DNA of 64,000 nt from Lotus japonicus (GCF_012489685.1 NC_080046.1:43611176-43675175); one strand, 5' to 3'; numbered from the stretch's first letter, positions 1 through 11,091 are shown. Notes: generated by a model not told the origin, from the sequence alone. A program made the numbers and translations.

Positions 1-98
1 AACTCAATGCTAAATTAATAGGCTTTAGTGTGAGTTGCCTTATTGTTAGCTTATGGCAGATTTAATTAGAGTTTTCCAGCTTGTGTTGATGATGGTAG

Positions 99-1385
99 TG
101 TAAGATCAAGTTTTGATCTAGTAGTACAACTCTATGTTTTGATGATTACAAGTTAACCTTTTGATATGAACAATTGTGGTACTCTAACGTGTTTTTCTGA
201 GTGTGCTATTTACAGGCTCTGACCTCAACTCAATCTCACACAAATCAGAAGCACTGTGTATAAAGGGTAACCCAAGCAACGCTTTCGCATTCACCATGTT
301 CAGTATGAACAGTGGAAAAGCTTCAGAAGTTCTGAAGCTATACAAACTCTGATGTGGACTCAGTCGCTAGAAGCTCTGAAGATCCAGAAGTTCTGATAAC
401 CAAGAAACACTGAAGGTTCAGATGTTCTGATGGTGTAGAAGACTCTGAAGATCCAGAAGCTGAATAGTGGAAACTCTGAAGTCCAGAAGCAAGAAACTCT
501 GAAGGCCATGTTCTTCCCTCTGAGTTCAGAATCAGAAGATACAATGGTCAGAGGATCTGTGCTTTCCCTCTGACTCTGATCAACCGGCTTCACAAGTTCC
601 AATATGAAGTATTCCCCTGATCAGAAGTCTCCTAGGTTAAAAGGTCAAGTCGCTATCCAAGTACAAAAGCAAGTGTACCTTCCTGACGACCTACCTAACG
701 TTCTCAGCCACAGCAGAAGCTGGATTTTCCAGAACTGCCCTCCAACGGTAGCATTTCCCATGCAACGCTCAACCCTAATCCTTGGAGTATATATAGAGGC
801 TGAAGATTGAAAGAAGCGGCCAGAAGAAAAAACACGAAGAAGCAATACACACGCGCAAGACATATTCAAAATATTCTAAGCTTTCTTTCATCTGAAATTC
901 ATTTAGTTTACACTCAGCTTATTTAGAAGCAAAACCTTTGTAAACACCAACCTCAAACAGTTGTTTGATTTTCCTTAAGGGACCGGGTAGGTCAGTATCC
1001 TTAAGAAGACTAAGAGAGTGAATCTTAGTGGTGATTCCTTTAGGAGATCAAGGTTGATCGGATCCTAGAGAAGACTAAGAGAGTGAATCTTAGTGATAGC
1101 TAAGTCAGTGTAATTGTTAGTCACTTGTAGGTTTCAAGTGCAGTTGTAACTCTTATCTGATTAGTGGATTGCCTTCATTCTAAGAAGGAAGAAATCACCT
1201 TAACGGGTAGACTGGAGTAGCTTGAGTGATTTATCAAGTGAACCAGGATAAAATCCTTGTGTGCTTTTCTATTTCTTATCTTTAGCACTTAAGTTCTCGA
1301 AAGATTTGCCAAAATCTTTAAGGTGGAAGTTTTGTACTGAAAACGTTATTCAAACCCCCCCTTTCTACCGTTTTTCATACCTTCA
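99..1385 (+). repeat. 5' LTR of the Sirevirus-type element
   Basis: 1287-bp LTR, TG at 99 and CA at 1385. A TATATATA box at 788-795 lies in a promoter-like context, with a CCAACGG motif about 35 bases upstream. U3 is dense in short TCTGAAG/CCAGAAG motifs. A 27-base direct repeat (around 1003-1030 and 1072-1100) lies in the R/U5 part; one copy is absent from the solo LTR at 13449. Short reading frames inside it have no support as genes. Confidence 0.93.
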
Positions 1386-1387
1386 AT

Positions 1388-1399
1388 TGGTATCAGAGC
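1388..1399 (+). other. Primer binding site, initiator Met-tRNA type
   Basis: TGGTATCAGAGC starts two bases after the LTR end and is the standard complement to the 3' end of plant initiator Met-tRNA used by copia elements. Confidence 0.9.
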
Positions 1400-1457
1400 G
1401 CAAGTTCTGATTACCACACCTAACAGTGTTCAGTGATCCGGGCCGGTGTGAAAAACA

Positions 1458-3368
1458 ATGGCTGCCACCACCAGTGAAACTCAAAGAGATGGTTACAACG
1501 CAAAGCCTCTTATGTTCGATGGTCAAAGGTTCGAATATTGGAAAGATAGACTGGAAAGTTTCTTTCTGGGTTTCGATGCAGATCTCTGGGATATTATTGT
1601 GGATGGCTATGAGCGTCCAGTTGATGCAGATGGCAAGAAGATCCCAAGGTCAGAGATGACTGCAGATCAAAAGAAGCTGTACTCACAACATCACAAAGCA
1701 AGAGCAATTCTTCTAAGTGCTATTTCCTATGAGGAGTACCAGAAGATTACAGATCGTGAGTTTGCTAAAGGCATTTTTGACTCTCTGAAGATGTCTCATG
1801 AAGGAAACAAGAAAGTCAAAGAATCAAAGGCGTTGTCTTTGATCCAAAAGTATGAATCCTTCATCATGGAGCCAAATGAGTCCATTGAAGAAATGTTCTC
1901 CAGATTTCAATTGCTTGTAGCTGGCATACGACCTCTCAACAAGAGCTACACAACAAAAGATCATGTCATAAGGGTCATCAGGTGTCTTCCTGAAAGTTGG
2001 ATGCCTTTGGTGACTTCAATAGAGCTCACGAGAGACGTTGAGAATATGAGTTTAGAAGAACTCATCAGCATTTTGAAATGCCATGAGCTGAAATGCTCAG
2101 AGATGCAAGATCTGAGGAAAAAGTCCATAGCCTTGAAATCCAAATCTGAAAAGGCTAAGGTTGAGAAGTCAAAGGCTCTTCAAGCTGAAGAAGAAGAATC
2201 TGAAGAAGCATCAGAAGATTCTGATGAAGATGAGCTGACTCTGATCTCCAAGAGACTCAACCGCATCTGGAAGCACAAGCAGAGCAAGTTCAAAGGCTCT
2301 GGAAAGGCAAAAGGAAAGTATGAGTCCTCAGGCCAGAAGAAGTCTTCAATCAAGGAAGTCACATGTTTTGAGTGCAAAGAATCTGGGCACTACAAAAATG
2401 ATTGTCCAAAGTTGAAGAAAGACAAGAAGCCAAAGAAGCACTTCAAGACCAAGAAGAGTCTGATGGTGACATTCGATGAATCAGAGTCAGAGGATGTTGA
2501 CTCTGATGGTGAAGTCCAAGGACTCATGGCCATTGTCAAAGACAAAGGATCAGAGTCAAAGGAAGCTGTTGACTCTGACTCAGAATCAGAAGGAGATCCT
2601 AACTCAGACGATGAAAATGAGGTATTTGCTTCTTTCTCTACCTCTGAACTGAAACATGCTTTGTCTGATATCATGGATAAGTATAACTCTTTATTGTCCA
2701 AGCATAAAAAGTTGAAAAAGAACTTATCTGCTGTCTCCAAGACTCCTTCTGAACATGAGAAAATTATTTCAGATTTGAAAAATGAAAATCATGCTTTGGT
2801 AAATTCTAACTCTGTGCTTAAGAACCAGATTGCTAAGTTAGAAGAAATTGTTGCCTGTGATGCTTCTGATTGTAGAAATGAATCTAAGTATGAAAAGTCT
2901 TTTCAAAGATTCCTAGCTAAAAGCGTGGATAGAAGCTTAATGGCTTCAATGATCTATGGCGTAAGCAGAAATGGAATGCATGGCATTGGCTATTCTAAAC
3001 CAATTAGAAATGAGCCTTCTGTGTCTAAAGCTAAATCCTTGTATGAATGCTTTGTTCCCTCTGGTACCATATTGCCTGATCCTGTACCTGCTAAAATTGC
3101 TAAAAACCTTCTTAAAAAGGGATCTTTCTCTATGACTAAATATCATGCAAATATTCCTTTAAAATATTATGTTGAGACACCCAAGGTGATCAGAACCTCT
3201 GGGGTAACTAACAAGAGAGGACCCAGAAAGTGGGTACCCAAGGACAAGATTATCTATGTTGCAGATATCCTTGATAGCTCCACTGAAACACCAATCATGG
3301 TATCTGGACAGTGGATGCTCGCATCACATGACGGGAGAAAGGCGTATGTTCCGAGAGCTGAAACTTAA
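1458..3368 (+). CDS. gag: Retrotransposon Gag polyprotein
   Basis: 636-aa reading frame starting at the first good ATG after the PBS. The N-terminal region, with a Y-W-K-D-R motif near residue 28, is the usual UBN2/copia Gag fold. A CCHC zinc knuckle (C-x2-C-x4-H-x4-C) is at about residues 303-316 and is followed by lysine-rich sequence. Acidic and serine-rich tracts, then a coiled-coil-like region, make up the C-terminal third. It should bind and package element RNA in cytoplasmic particles. The frame does not run into pol. The aspartic-protease D-S-G motif lies in the +1 frame at 3307-3315 and Gag ends at a stop at 3368. Either a frameshift signal or an indel separates them; the +1 frame stops again at 3397-3399, so no full protease is made. 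Confidence 0.88.
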   Translation: MAATTSETQRDGYNAKPLMFDGQRFEYWKDRLESFFLGFDADLWDIIVDGYERPVDADGKKIPRSEMTADQKKLYSQHHKARAILLSAISYEEYQKITDREFAKGIFDSLKMSHEGNKKVKESKALSLIQKYESFIMEPNESIEEMFSRFQLLVAGIRPLNKSYTTKDHVIRVIRCLPESWMPLVTSIELTRDVENMSLEELISILKCHELKCSEMQDLRKKSIALKSKSEKAKVEKSKALQAEEEESEEASEDSDEDELTLISKRLNRIWKHKQSKFKGSGKAKGKYESSGQKKSSIKEVTCFECKESGHYKNDCPKLKKDKKPKKHFKTKKSLMVTFDESESEDVDSDGEVQGLMAIVKDKGSESKEAVDSDSESEGDPNSDDENEVFASFSTSELKHALSDIMDKYNSLLSKHKKLKKNLSAVSKTPSEHEKIISDLKNENHALVNSNSVLKNQIAKLEEIVACDASDCRNESKYEKSFQRFLAKSVDRSLMASMIYGVSRNGMHGIGYSKPIRNEPSVSKAKSLYECFVPSGTILPDPVPAKIAKNLLKKGSFSMTKYHANIPLKYYVETPKVIRTSGVTNKRGPRKWVPKDKIIYVADILDSSTETPIMVSGQWMLASHDGRKAYVPRAET

Positions 3369-5341
3369 GCCTGGAGGCGAAGTTGGCTTTGGAGGATAGA
3401 TTGCATAAATTTGATGCTAAGTCTTCTAAGTGTCTATTACTTGGTTATTCTGATAGATCTAAAGGTTTTAGATTTCATAATACTGATGCTAAGACTATTG
3501 AAGAATCTATTCATGTTAGATTTGATGATAAGCTTGACTCTGACCAGTCAAAGCTAGTTGAAAAGTTTGCAGATTTAAGCATTAATGTTTCTGACAAAGG
3601 CAAAGCTCCAGAGGAAGTTGAGCCAGAGGAAGATGAACCAGAGGAAGAAGCTAGTACCTCTAACTCACAAACTCTGAAGAAGAGCAGAATCACTGCAGCT
3701 CACCCTAAGGAATTGATTCTGGGCAACAAAGATGAACCAGTCAGAACCAGATCTGCCTTCAGACCCTCTGAAGAGACCTTGCTGAGTCTGAAAGGATTGG
3801 TGTCCTTAATTGAACCCAAGTCCATAGATGAAGCTCTTCAGGACAAGGATTGGATTCTGGCCATGGAAGAAGAATTGAATCAATTTTCTAAGAACGATGT
3901 TTGGAGCTTAGTGAAGAAGCCTGAGAATGTTCATATTATTGGAACAAAATGGGTATTCAGAAACAAGCTAAATGAGAAAGGAGAAGTAGTCAGAAACAAG
4001 GCAAGGCTAGTTGCTCAAGGCTACAGCCAGCAGGAAGGAATAGACTACACTGAAACATTTGCTCCAGTAGCAAGACTGGAAGCAATCAGACTGTTGATCT
4101 CTTTCTCAGTAAATCACAACATAGTTCTACATCAGATGGACGTAAAAAGTGCCTTCCTAAATGGTTATATCTCAGAGGAAGTCTATGTTCATCAACCCCC
4201 AGGTTTTGAAGATGAAAAGAAACCAGACCATGTGTTCAAATTGAAGAAATCACTCTACGGTCTGAAGCAAGCTCCCAGAGCATGGTATGAGAGACTTAGC
4301 TCATTCCTTCTGGAGAATGAGTTTGTAAGGGGTAAAGTAGATACAACTCTTTTTTGCAAAACTTATAAAGATGATATCTTAATTGTGCAAATTTATGTTG
4401 ATGATATTATATTTGGTTCTGCTAATCAATCTCTATGCAAAGAATTTTCTGAGATGATGCAGGCTGAATTTGAGATGAGTATGATGAGAGAATTAAAGTA
4501 CTTTCTGGGAATACAAGTTGATCAAACACCAGAAGGAACATATATCCATCAGAGCAAGTACACTAAAGAACTTCTGAAGAAGTTCAATATGCTGGAATCT
4601 ACAGTGGCCAAGACTCCAATGCATCCTACATGCATTTTGGAGAAAGAAGATAAAAGTGGTAAAGTATGTCAGAAGCTCTATCGTGGAATGATAGGTTCAC
4701 TTCTATACTTAACTGCATCTAGGCCAGACATATTATTTAGTGTTCACTTATGTGCTCGTTTCCAATCAGATCCAAGGGAAACCCACTTAACTGCTGTTAA
4801 GAGGATCCTAAGGTATCTGAAAGGCACCACTAACCTTGGCTTGATGTATAAGAAAACATCAGAGTATAAGCTTTCAGGTTATTGTGATGCTGATTATGCT
4901 GGAGATAGAACAGAGAGAAAAAGTACTTCTGGAAATTGTCAATTTCTGGGAAGCAATCTAGTCTCATGGGCAAGCAAGAGGCAATCAACCATTGCACTAT
5001 CAACTGCAGAGGCAGAATATATCTCAGCAGCAATATGCAGCACACAGATGCTCTGGATGAAACATCAGCTGGAGGATTATCAGATCCTTGAGAGCAATAT
5101 CCCAATTTATTGTGATAACACTGCTGCAATCTCATTGAGCAAGAATCCTATCTTGCATTCAAGGGCAAAGCACATTGAGGTAAAGTATCACTTCATTAGA
5201 GATTATGTGCAGAAGGGCGTACTTCTTCTGAAGTTTGTTGATACTGACCATCAATGGGCAGATATCTTTACAAAGCCCTTAGCAGAGGATAGATTTAATT
5301 TTATTCTGAAAAATCTAAACATGGACTTTTGTCCAGAGTGA
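3300..5341 (+). pseudogene. pol: Pol remnant: protease start, then integrase C-end, reverse transcriptase and RNase H
   Basis: At 3301-3396 a protease-like stretch (D-S-G-C-S motif) is open in one frame and ends at TAG 3397. Immediately downstream, in another frame, 3383-5341 encodes 652 residues. It opens with the extreme C-terminal part of integrase (K-F-D motif near residue 9), then an acidic linker. The RVT_2 reverse transcriptase follows, with Y-V-D-D at about residues 338-341, then RNase H with a D-A-D-Y motif near 500 and T-A-E-A-E near 540. The rest of protease, the pre-integrase zinc finger and the D-D-E integrase core are missing. The junction near 3395-3405 looks like an internal deletion. 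RT and RNase H have no internal stop, but no ATG of their own in normal context (the frame opens at TTG). Confidence 0.85.
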
Positions 5342-5784
5342 AGATGGATCAGAACCTCTGACTATGATACTTCTTGATCAGAAGATGTCTAGTCCAGAAG
5401 GTAACTCACTCAGAGTGTGTGTGCCCACTGGTACTGACTCTGAAGCTGAGACAACAACACGTGTGTCAGAATTTCTGATGCATAATTCCTTGTGCCCGTG
5501 TGACAGTTTGTTATGATTGCGTGTAGATATGCTTATCTCCTGTGTGTGATTGTGTATTTTACTATTACTATCTATCTTTAATTTTCAACCGTTGATCTTA
5601 AAGTGCTTTTTGAATCAACAACGGTTATTTGATAAAACCCACTATACACACACGTTCTCGTTCACTTCCGGTTTTCACTCTCGCACTCTCTGTTTTTCAA
5701 AACCTCCTCCTTCTTGATTTCTCTCTCGATCTCTCTTCATCCTTCAAACTTCATCTTCTACCTCAAACCTTCAACCTCTTCAAA
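5342..5784 (+). promoter_or_regulatory. Pol-ORF3 spacer with pyrimidine-rich leader
   Basis: 443 bases separate the pol stop from the ATG of ORF3. The last 150 bases are CT-rich like a plant 5' UTR. They are preceded by paired AACCG/CGGTT motifs at about 5587-5627 and a weak TATA-like CTATACACA near 5642. This suggests a separate transcript for ORF3, but that is inference. Confidence 0.35.
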
Positions 5785-7191
5785 ATGGTGAGACAAACCA
5801 GAAGATCTACTGCAGATGCACCTCAGTTCTCTCACATGGAAGTTGGTTTGGCAACGGGTCAAAGGGGCTCTGAGAACCCGGCACAAGAACAAGTTCAAGT
5901 TCAAGAGCAGATTGTTCCAATTGCAGAACGGGGCTGTGCCGTTCACTGCGTATTTGCGCCTGAGGAACTCCAAGTCCTAGCAGAATGGAGATTCGACCTC
6001 GACAACCTGGCTGCAAATGGGTTTGATCTTCGTCCTGAAGTCCAAGCTCAAGGTTGGGGAAATTATTTCAACCGACTTCGAGGACCGGTATATGAGAAAT
6101 TGGTAAAGGAATTCTGGAAGCACGTATCCTTCCCAATCAATACTGTTGACTCTTCTCCCTCCAATAACTCTGAATGCCTTAGAAAATTCATGGAGGTTAG
6201 AAAAGAAAAGGTATCTGCCTTGGAAGAGTATTACCTTACCTGTCCAAGCCCTAGGAGATATCCTGGCCCTAGACCTGAACGTCTAGTTGACCCAGATGAA
6301 CCTATCTTGGCTAATCCTATCCAAGAGGCAGACCCCTTAGTTCAACAAGCTCACCCTGTCCCTGACCAACATGAGCCTATTCAACCAGACCCTGAACCTG
6401 CACAATCAGTGTCTAACCAATCCTCGGTTAGATCACCTCACCCTCTGGTTGAAACTTCAGACCCTCACCTTGGAACCTCTGAACCCAATGCTCCCATGAT
6501 TAACATTGGTTCTCCACAAGGTGCCTCTGAAGCTCATAGCAGCAATCACCCAGCCTCTCCTGAACCCAACCTCTCCATAATTCCCTATACTCACCTTCAA
6601 ACCACATCTCTCTCTGAGTGCATCAATATCTTCTATCATGAAGCCTCCTTGAGGCTCCGCAATGTGCACGGTCAGACTGATCTCAGTGAGAATGCTGAAA
6701 ATGTGGCTGATGAGTGGAACAATTTGAGCACTTGGCTAGTGGCTCAAGTTCCGATTATGATGCAGCTCCTGCATGCAGAGGGCAGTCAGAGCATTGAGGC
6801 TGCAAAGCAAAGGTTTGCTAGAAGGGTGGCTCTTCATGAACTAGAACAGAGAAATAAGCTTCTTGAAGCAATTGAAGAAGCCAAGAGACAGAAAGAACAA
6901 GCAGAAGAAGCTGCACGTCAAGCAGCAGCTCAAGCTGAACAAGCCAGACTTGAGGCAGAGCGTCTTGAAGCTGAGGCTGAGGCAGAGCGACTTGCACCAG
7001 TTGTGTTTACTCCTGCTGCTTCTGCTTCCATTCCAGATCCTCAAGCTGCTCAGAATGTTCCTTCCAGCTCTACTCAGACAAGCTCATCCAGACTCGACAT
7101 CATGGAACAACGTCTTGACACTCATGAATCCATGTTGATTGAGATGAAGCAAATGATGATGGAACTTCTGCGACGCACTGACAAACCTTAG
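5785..7191 (+). CDS. Sirevirus third ORF (envelope-like position), coiled-coil protein
   Basis: 468 aa from ATG 5785, chosen because it follows a CT-rich leader and has a good AAAATGG context; the frame is open to 5629 but the extra residues are poor. Residues about 60-120 contain a G-W-x-N-Y-F then G-P-V-Y-E-x-L-V-x-E-F-W pattern. This matches the N-terminal fold of the 'putative plant transposon protein' family found in many retroelement ORFs. The middle is proline-rich. Residues about 353-410 form a strong Glu/Ala/Arg coiled coil, and a second short helix closes the protein. No signal peptide or membrane segment is seen, so calling it an envelope rests on position alone. Its role is unknown. 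Confidence 0.7.
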   Translation: MVRQTRRSTADAPQFSHMEVGLATGQRGSENPAQEQVQVQEQIVPIAERGCAVHCVFAPEELQVLAEWRFDLDNLAANGFDLRPEVQAQGWGNYFNRLRGPVYEKLVKEFWKHVSFPINTVDSSPSNNSECLRKFMEVRKEKVSALEEYYLTCPSPRRYPGPRPERLVDPDEPILANPIQEADPLVQQAHPVPDQHEPIQPDPEPAQSVSNQSSVRSPHPLVETSDPHLGTSEPNAPMINIGSPQGASEAHSSNHPASPEPNLSIIPYTHLQTTSLSECINIFYHEASLRLRNVHGQTDLSENAENVADEWNNLSTWLVAQVPIMMQLLHAEGSQSIEAAKQRFARRVALHELEQRNKLLEAIEEAKRQKEQAEEAARQAAAQAEQARLEAERLEAEAEAERLAPVVFTPAASASIPDPQAAQNVPSSSTQTSSSRLDIMEQRLDTHESMLIEMKQMMMELLRRTDKP

Positions 7192-7342
7192 TTTAGGATC
7201 TCTTCTTTTTCCTTCTTTTTATTTAACGTTTTTTTTATTCAAACTCTGTTTCCTTTTATTTACTTATTCTATTCTATTCGTTTGTGATTATATATGCATA
7301 TCCTTATATATATTTGTGTCACATATGTTTGCAAAAATCTCG

Positions 7343-7349
7343 TTTTATT
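7343..7349 (-). terminator. Poly(A) signal for the antisense ORF
   Basis: AATAAAA on the minus strand, about 45 bases after the stop codon of the antisense ORF. Position and match fit a polyadenylation signal. Confidence 0.5.
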
Positions 7350-7394
7350 CATAATCTTTTTGTGTTTACATCATATTTCTTTACATCATATAAT

Positions 7395-7787
7395 CTAGAA
7401 TGGAGGATCCCTCCTCATTCTTCTGCACTCCTGGCGCTGCTCTGACCTATCCTTCTCCAGACGCTCCAGTACATGCTGGATGTTGCTGAGCCTGACCTTT
7501 AGCTCATCCCTCTCCAGAATCTCTTCTGAAGTCTTGAGCTTCTCTTCCAAACTCTCTTTCTCTTCCAGCAGCTTGAGTTCAAGCCGGCTGAGTTCTTGCA
7601 CCTCCTCCACGAAGGCAAGAAATTCCTTCAGGTCTCTCTCCAACTCTGGACGCAGGTCCTCCTCCAGCAGTGTCCGTGTCAGCTCCGCGATGGTCGTTGC
7701 ACCCTCTGGATGCCTGATGTTCAGGAACAAGTCCTCTTCAAAGGCCTTCTTCCTCAGCTCTTCTAGTGCTACGTTGTATGATGCCAT
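7395..7787 (-). CDS. Antisense coiled-coil ORF inside the retrotransposon
   Basis: 130-aa reading frame on the strand opposite to gag-pol, from ATG 7787. It is almost entirely helical, with heptad-like Leu/Glu/Lys spacing from about residue 40 to 120, and ends in a basic tail. The region has no competing sense ORF of quality. A TATA box at 7842-7852 lies about 55-65 bases upstream and a poly(A) signal about 45 bases downstream, so a complete minus-strand transcription unit can be drawn between ORF3 and the 3' LTR. No known family is recognised. It could be a captured host fragment or an element-encoded accessory protein; extra antisense ORFs are known in other plant LTR elements. Confidence 0.6.
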   Translation of the reverse strand: MASYNVALEELRKKAFEEDLFLNIRHPEGATTIAELTRTLLEEDLRPELERDLKEFLAFVEEVQELSRLELKLLEEKESLEEKLKTSEEILERDELKVRLSNIQHVLERLEKDRSEQRQECRRMRRDPPF

Positions 7788-7841
7788 TTTTTTTCTTACT
7801 GAAAATTATTCGAGGTGTGAAGCTTACCTTTCTCTCCAACG

Positions 7842-7852
7842 CTTTTTATAGG
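7842..7852 (-). promoter_or_regulatory. TATA box of the antisense ORF
   Basis: Reads CCTATAAAAAG on the minus strand, ending about 55 bases before the ATG at 7787, which leaves a plausible 25-35 base leader. Confidence 0.5.
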
Positions 7853-8034
7853 CTTCACTTTCTCTCTGAAAGTTAATGCTCTTACAGTTTCTCGAGGTTA
7901 AGTTCTTGGTAACTGACCCTTCTATTTACTCACTTGACCGGTGGTAAACGTTCATCCCTTGCATTAACTCTTCTATTTATTTTCGCCTAACTCTGATTCT
8001 TACATCGTTTTCATTTTCTTTTAAACTTAGACCT

Positions 8035-8593
8035 TCTCTAAGGGGGAGTACCTTGGACTTCAAGCTAAGTTTTTCACACCCCAAGCTTTTTGCTTATGAC
8101 AAAAAGGGGGAGTAAACCCAGTTTTTGATGTGTAAGATGTGTTAGTGTGATTTATTTTTCTTTTGGAGAATTTAAGAGTTCCACCTTCATGACCATAGAT
8201 GTGTCACTGGGCAAATACAAGGAATACATTTCACTTCTTCTGAAGTGACTCTAAGTTGACTCTGATACCCAAGACTCTGATACCTTGTCCATGACTCTGA
8301 TCACTTATGCGCTCTGATTAATCGTTTTTCATCTATGTCATAAGCTTTTCACTCTGAACTCTTATATTTTTTAGCTCAGAATCTAGACCTTACTAACGTT
8401 TTCATCAAGTATTAGATTCAGGGGGAGCTAAGCTCAGAATCAAGCAGTGACTTGAATTCAGAATGAGCAAGATAAACTATTCACATCAGGATAAGTCTTA
8501 TTCTATATCTCTAAACTCTGAGTGAATTCAGTTTAATGTTTAAGAATTGTTCATCAAAAATCTTAGTTTTGTCATCATCAAAAAGGGGGAGAT
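8035..8593 (+). other. Multiple polypurine tracts before the 3' LTR
   Basis: Four AGGGGGAG-type tracts occur at about 8041, 8101, 8420 and 8577-8592. The last (AAAAAGGGGGAGAT) abuts the 3' LTR and should prime plus-strand synthesis. Multiplied tracts are a described Sirevirus feature. Confidence 0.75.
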
Positions 8594-9883
8594 TGTAAGA
8601 TCAAGTTTTGATCTAGTAGTACAACTCTATGTTTTGATGATTACAAGTTAACCTTTTGATATGAACAATTGTGGTACTCTAACGTGTTTTTCTGAGTGTG
8701 CTATTTACAGGCTCTGACCTCAACTCAATCTCACACAAATCAGAAGCACTGTGTATAAAGGGTAACCCAAGCAACGCTTTCGCATTCACCATGTTCAGTA
8801 TGAACAGTGGAAAAGCTTCAGAAGTTCTGAAGCTATACAAACTCTGATGTGGACTCAGTCGCTAGAAGCTCTGAAGATCCAGAAGTTCTGATAACCAAGA
8901 AACACTGAAGGTTCAGATGTTCTGATGGTGTAGAAGACTCTGAAGATCCAGAAGCTGAATAGTGGAAACTCTGAAGTCCAGAAGCAAGAAACTCTGAAGG
9001 CCATGTTCTTCCCTCTGAGTTCAGAATCAGAAGATACAATGGTCAGAGGATCTGTGCTTTCCCTCTGACTCTGATCAACCGGCTTCACAAGTTCCAATAT
9101 GAAGTATTCCCCTGATCAGAAGTCTCCTAGGTTAAAAGGTCAAGTCGCTATCCAAGTACAAAAGCAAGTGTACCTTCCTGACGACCTACCTAACGTTCTC
9201 AGCCACAGCAGAAGCTGGATTTTCCAGAACTGCCCTCCAACGGTAGCATTTCCCATGCAACGCTCAACCCTAATCCTTGGAGTATATATAGAGGCTGAAG
9301 ATTGAAAGAAGCGGCCAGAAGAAAAAACACGAAGAAGCAATACACACGCGCAAGACATATTCAAAATATTCTAAGCTTTCTTTCATCTGAAATTCATTTA
9401 GTTTACACTCAGCTTATTTAGAAGCAAAACCTTTGTAAACACCAACCTCAAACAGTTGTTTGATTTTCCTTAAGGGACCGGGTAGGTCAGTATCCTTAAG
9501 AAGACTAAGAGAGTGAATCTTAGTGGTGATTCCTTTAGGAGATCAAGGTTGATCGGATCCTAGAGAAGACTAAGAGAGTGAATCTTAGTGATAGCTAAGT
9601 CAGTGTAATTGTTAGTCACTTGTAGGTTTCAAGTGCAGTTGTAACTCTTATCTGATTAGTGGATTGCCTTCATTCTAAGAAGGAAGAAAGCACCTTAACG
9701 GGTGGACTGGAGTAGCTTGAGTGATTTATCAAGTGAACCAGGATAAAATCCTTGTGTGCTTTTCTATCTCTTATCTTTAGCACTTAAGTTCTCGAAAGAT
9801 TTGCCAAAATCTTTAAGGTGGAAGTTTTGTACTGAAAACGTTATTCAAACCCCCCCCCCTTTCTACCGTTTTTCATACCTTCA
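8594..9883 (+). repeat. 3' LTR of the Sirevirus-type element
   Basis: 1290 bp. By eye it is identical to the 5' LTR except for substitutions near 9689, 9703 and 9768 and three extra C in the poly-C run at 9850-9859. The TATA box is at 9283-9290. Confidence 0.93.
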
Positions 9884-10078
9884 GGTAGAAGAGATATTAT
9901 CATGAGAGAACCTATCAGCAGTAGTATTAGTGGAAGAAAAATGATACTACCTTCGGTTTTATTTATAAGAAATAAAAAAAAATCACATAGTTTAAGAAAT
10001 GTAATTAATCTAGCTGAAATGCATTAAATTTGTCCTAAATTAAAATAAAGTTTCAGAATTACCCTTTGTTCTAATGTA

Positions 10079-10343
10079 CTCTCTCTGTTCCTTTTTATCT
10101 GTCCACTTTAGGTGGTGGCACATAGATTAAGAGTGTAATTAATTTTGCAGAATGTTAGAAAAGTTGAGCATGCTTTTACTATTATATCATTTAAATTGTG
10201 TTTTATTTCTCATCATTTATTGTTCTGATAAGGGTATTAGTTGTAAAAACATCAATTAATGCCCTCTTGAAATACTAAATGGACAGTTAAATAGGAACAA
10301 ATTATTTTTCTCAAAGTGGACAGATAAATAGGAACGCGGGGAG
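10079..10343. mobile_element. Stowaway-type MITE (Tc1/mariner)
   Basis: Terminal inverted repeats of about 32 bp start CTCTCTCTGTTCC and, on the other strand, CTCCCCGCGTTCC. The left flank is TA and the right flank TG, a decayed TA duplication. 265 bp, no coding capacity. Confidence 0.75.
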
Positions 10344-10507
10344 TGGTTATTAGTGTTGGAGAGTGGGAAGGTGAAAGAATATATAATTAATGAAACACAT
10401 TTTACTAGATAGAATTAATAAGAGTATTACTGAAAAAAAAAAATAATTAATATAGTACAAACTTTCATTTGGTTCTTATAAAAATGACTAAATTTGGTAC
10501 ACGTACG

Positions 10508-10654
10508 TACACCTTCCGGTCACATATATAAGCAAAAAAATATCTTAGGTTCATTCATTTAATGAATGTATCTAATCATTAATGACTAGATACATTCATT
10601 AAATGAATAAACCTAAAATGTCTTTTTTGCTTATATATGTGACCGGATGGTGTA
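10508..10654. mobile_element. Foldback MITE, copy 1
   Basis: 147 bp that is nearly one hairpin: TACACC(T/A)TCCGGTCAC ends with arms of about 65 bp. A second copy lies at 11260-11382. Confidence 0.7.
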
Positions 10655-11091
10655 GTCAAGTAGAGATTTAACTTTGATTCAAAACTGAAAACATGATTCT
10701 TAGTCATGTCCTTACCATTTAAACACCAATTTCTTATTCTTTACGAAGGAAATCCTTATCCATGACGATACCAGATTAACCAATCACAATAAAAATAACA
10801 ACCAACTACCACTTTTTTCCCCTTGTTTGCAGTGGCTAATTAATTAAGGTTGTGTGATTGAGTCGTTTAATTTATGTGCATGACCACATCAGAAAGGGCA
10901 TATTAACTTTGATAATTGGGATTTGCCTCTAAGTTATGATAAGGTGACGTTATAGCCACTTTGATAGATGTGGTCAGTACGAGACAAAATAAGTTAGAAT
11001 ATTATTGGACAGTACTTTATATTTTATAAGGTCAATGGGAGCATATCTCCAATTCCCATGACCGGCCCCCGTAATTATTAAAAAATAAATA

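Larger units (their letters stand above)
99..9883 (+). mobile_element. Young Sirevirus-type Ty1/copia LTR retrotransposon, internally deleted
   Basis: Complete element of 9785 bp bounded by LTRs at 99-1385 and 8594-9883, both starting TG and ending CA. The 5-bp target duplication GGTAG is present at 94-98 and 9884-9888. Order inside is PBS, gag, pol remnant, a third sense ORF, an antisense ORF, and several polypurine tracts. The copia order is shown by integrase C-terminal residues lying before reverse transcriptase. The long LTRs, the extra ORF after pol and the repeated GGGGGAG tracts are Sirevirus traits (established knowledge). The LTRs differ at only about three substitutions plus poly-C length, so insertion is recent. 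Because protease and most of integrase are missing, this copy probably moved in trans. Confidence 0.93.

Noticed and set aside
338..869. Open frames on both strands inside the LTRs (also 8833-9364 and 13952-14202)
   Set aside because: They lie within LTR U3/R sequence, repeat with the LTRs, overlap each other on both strands and show no protein family.
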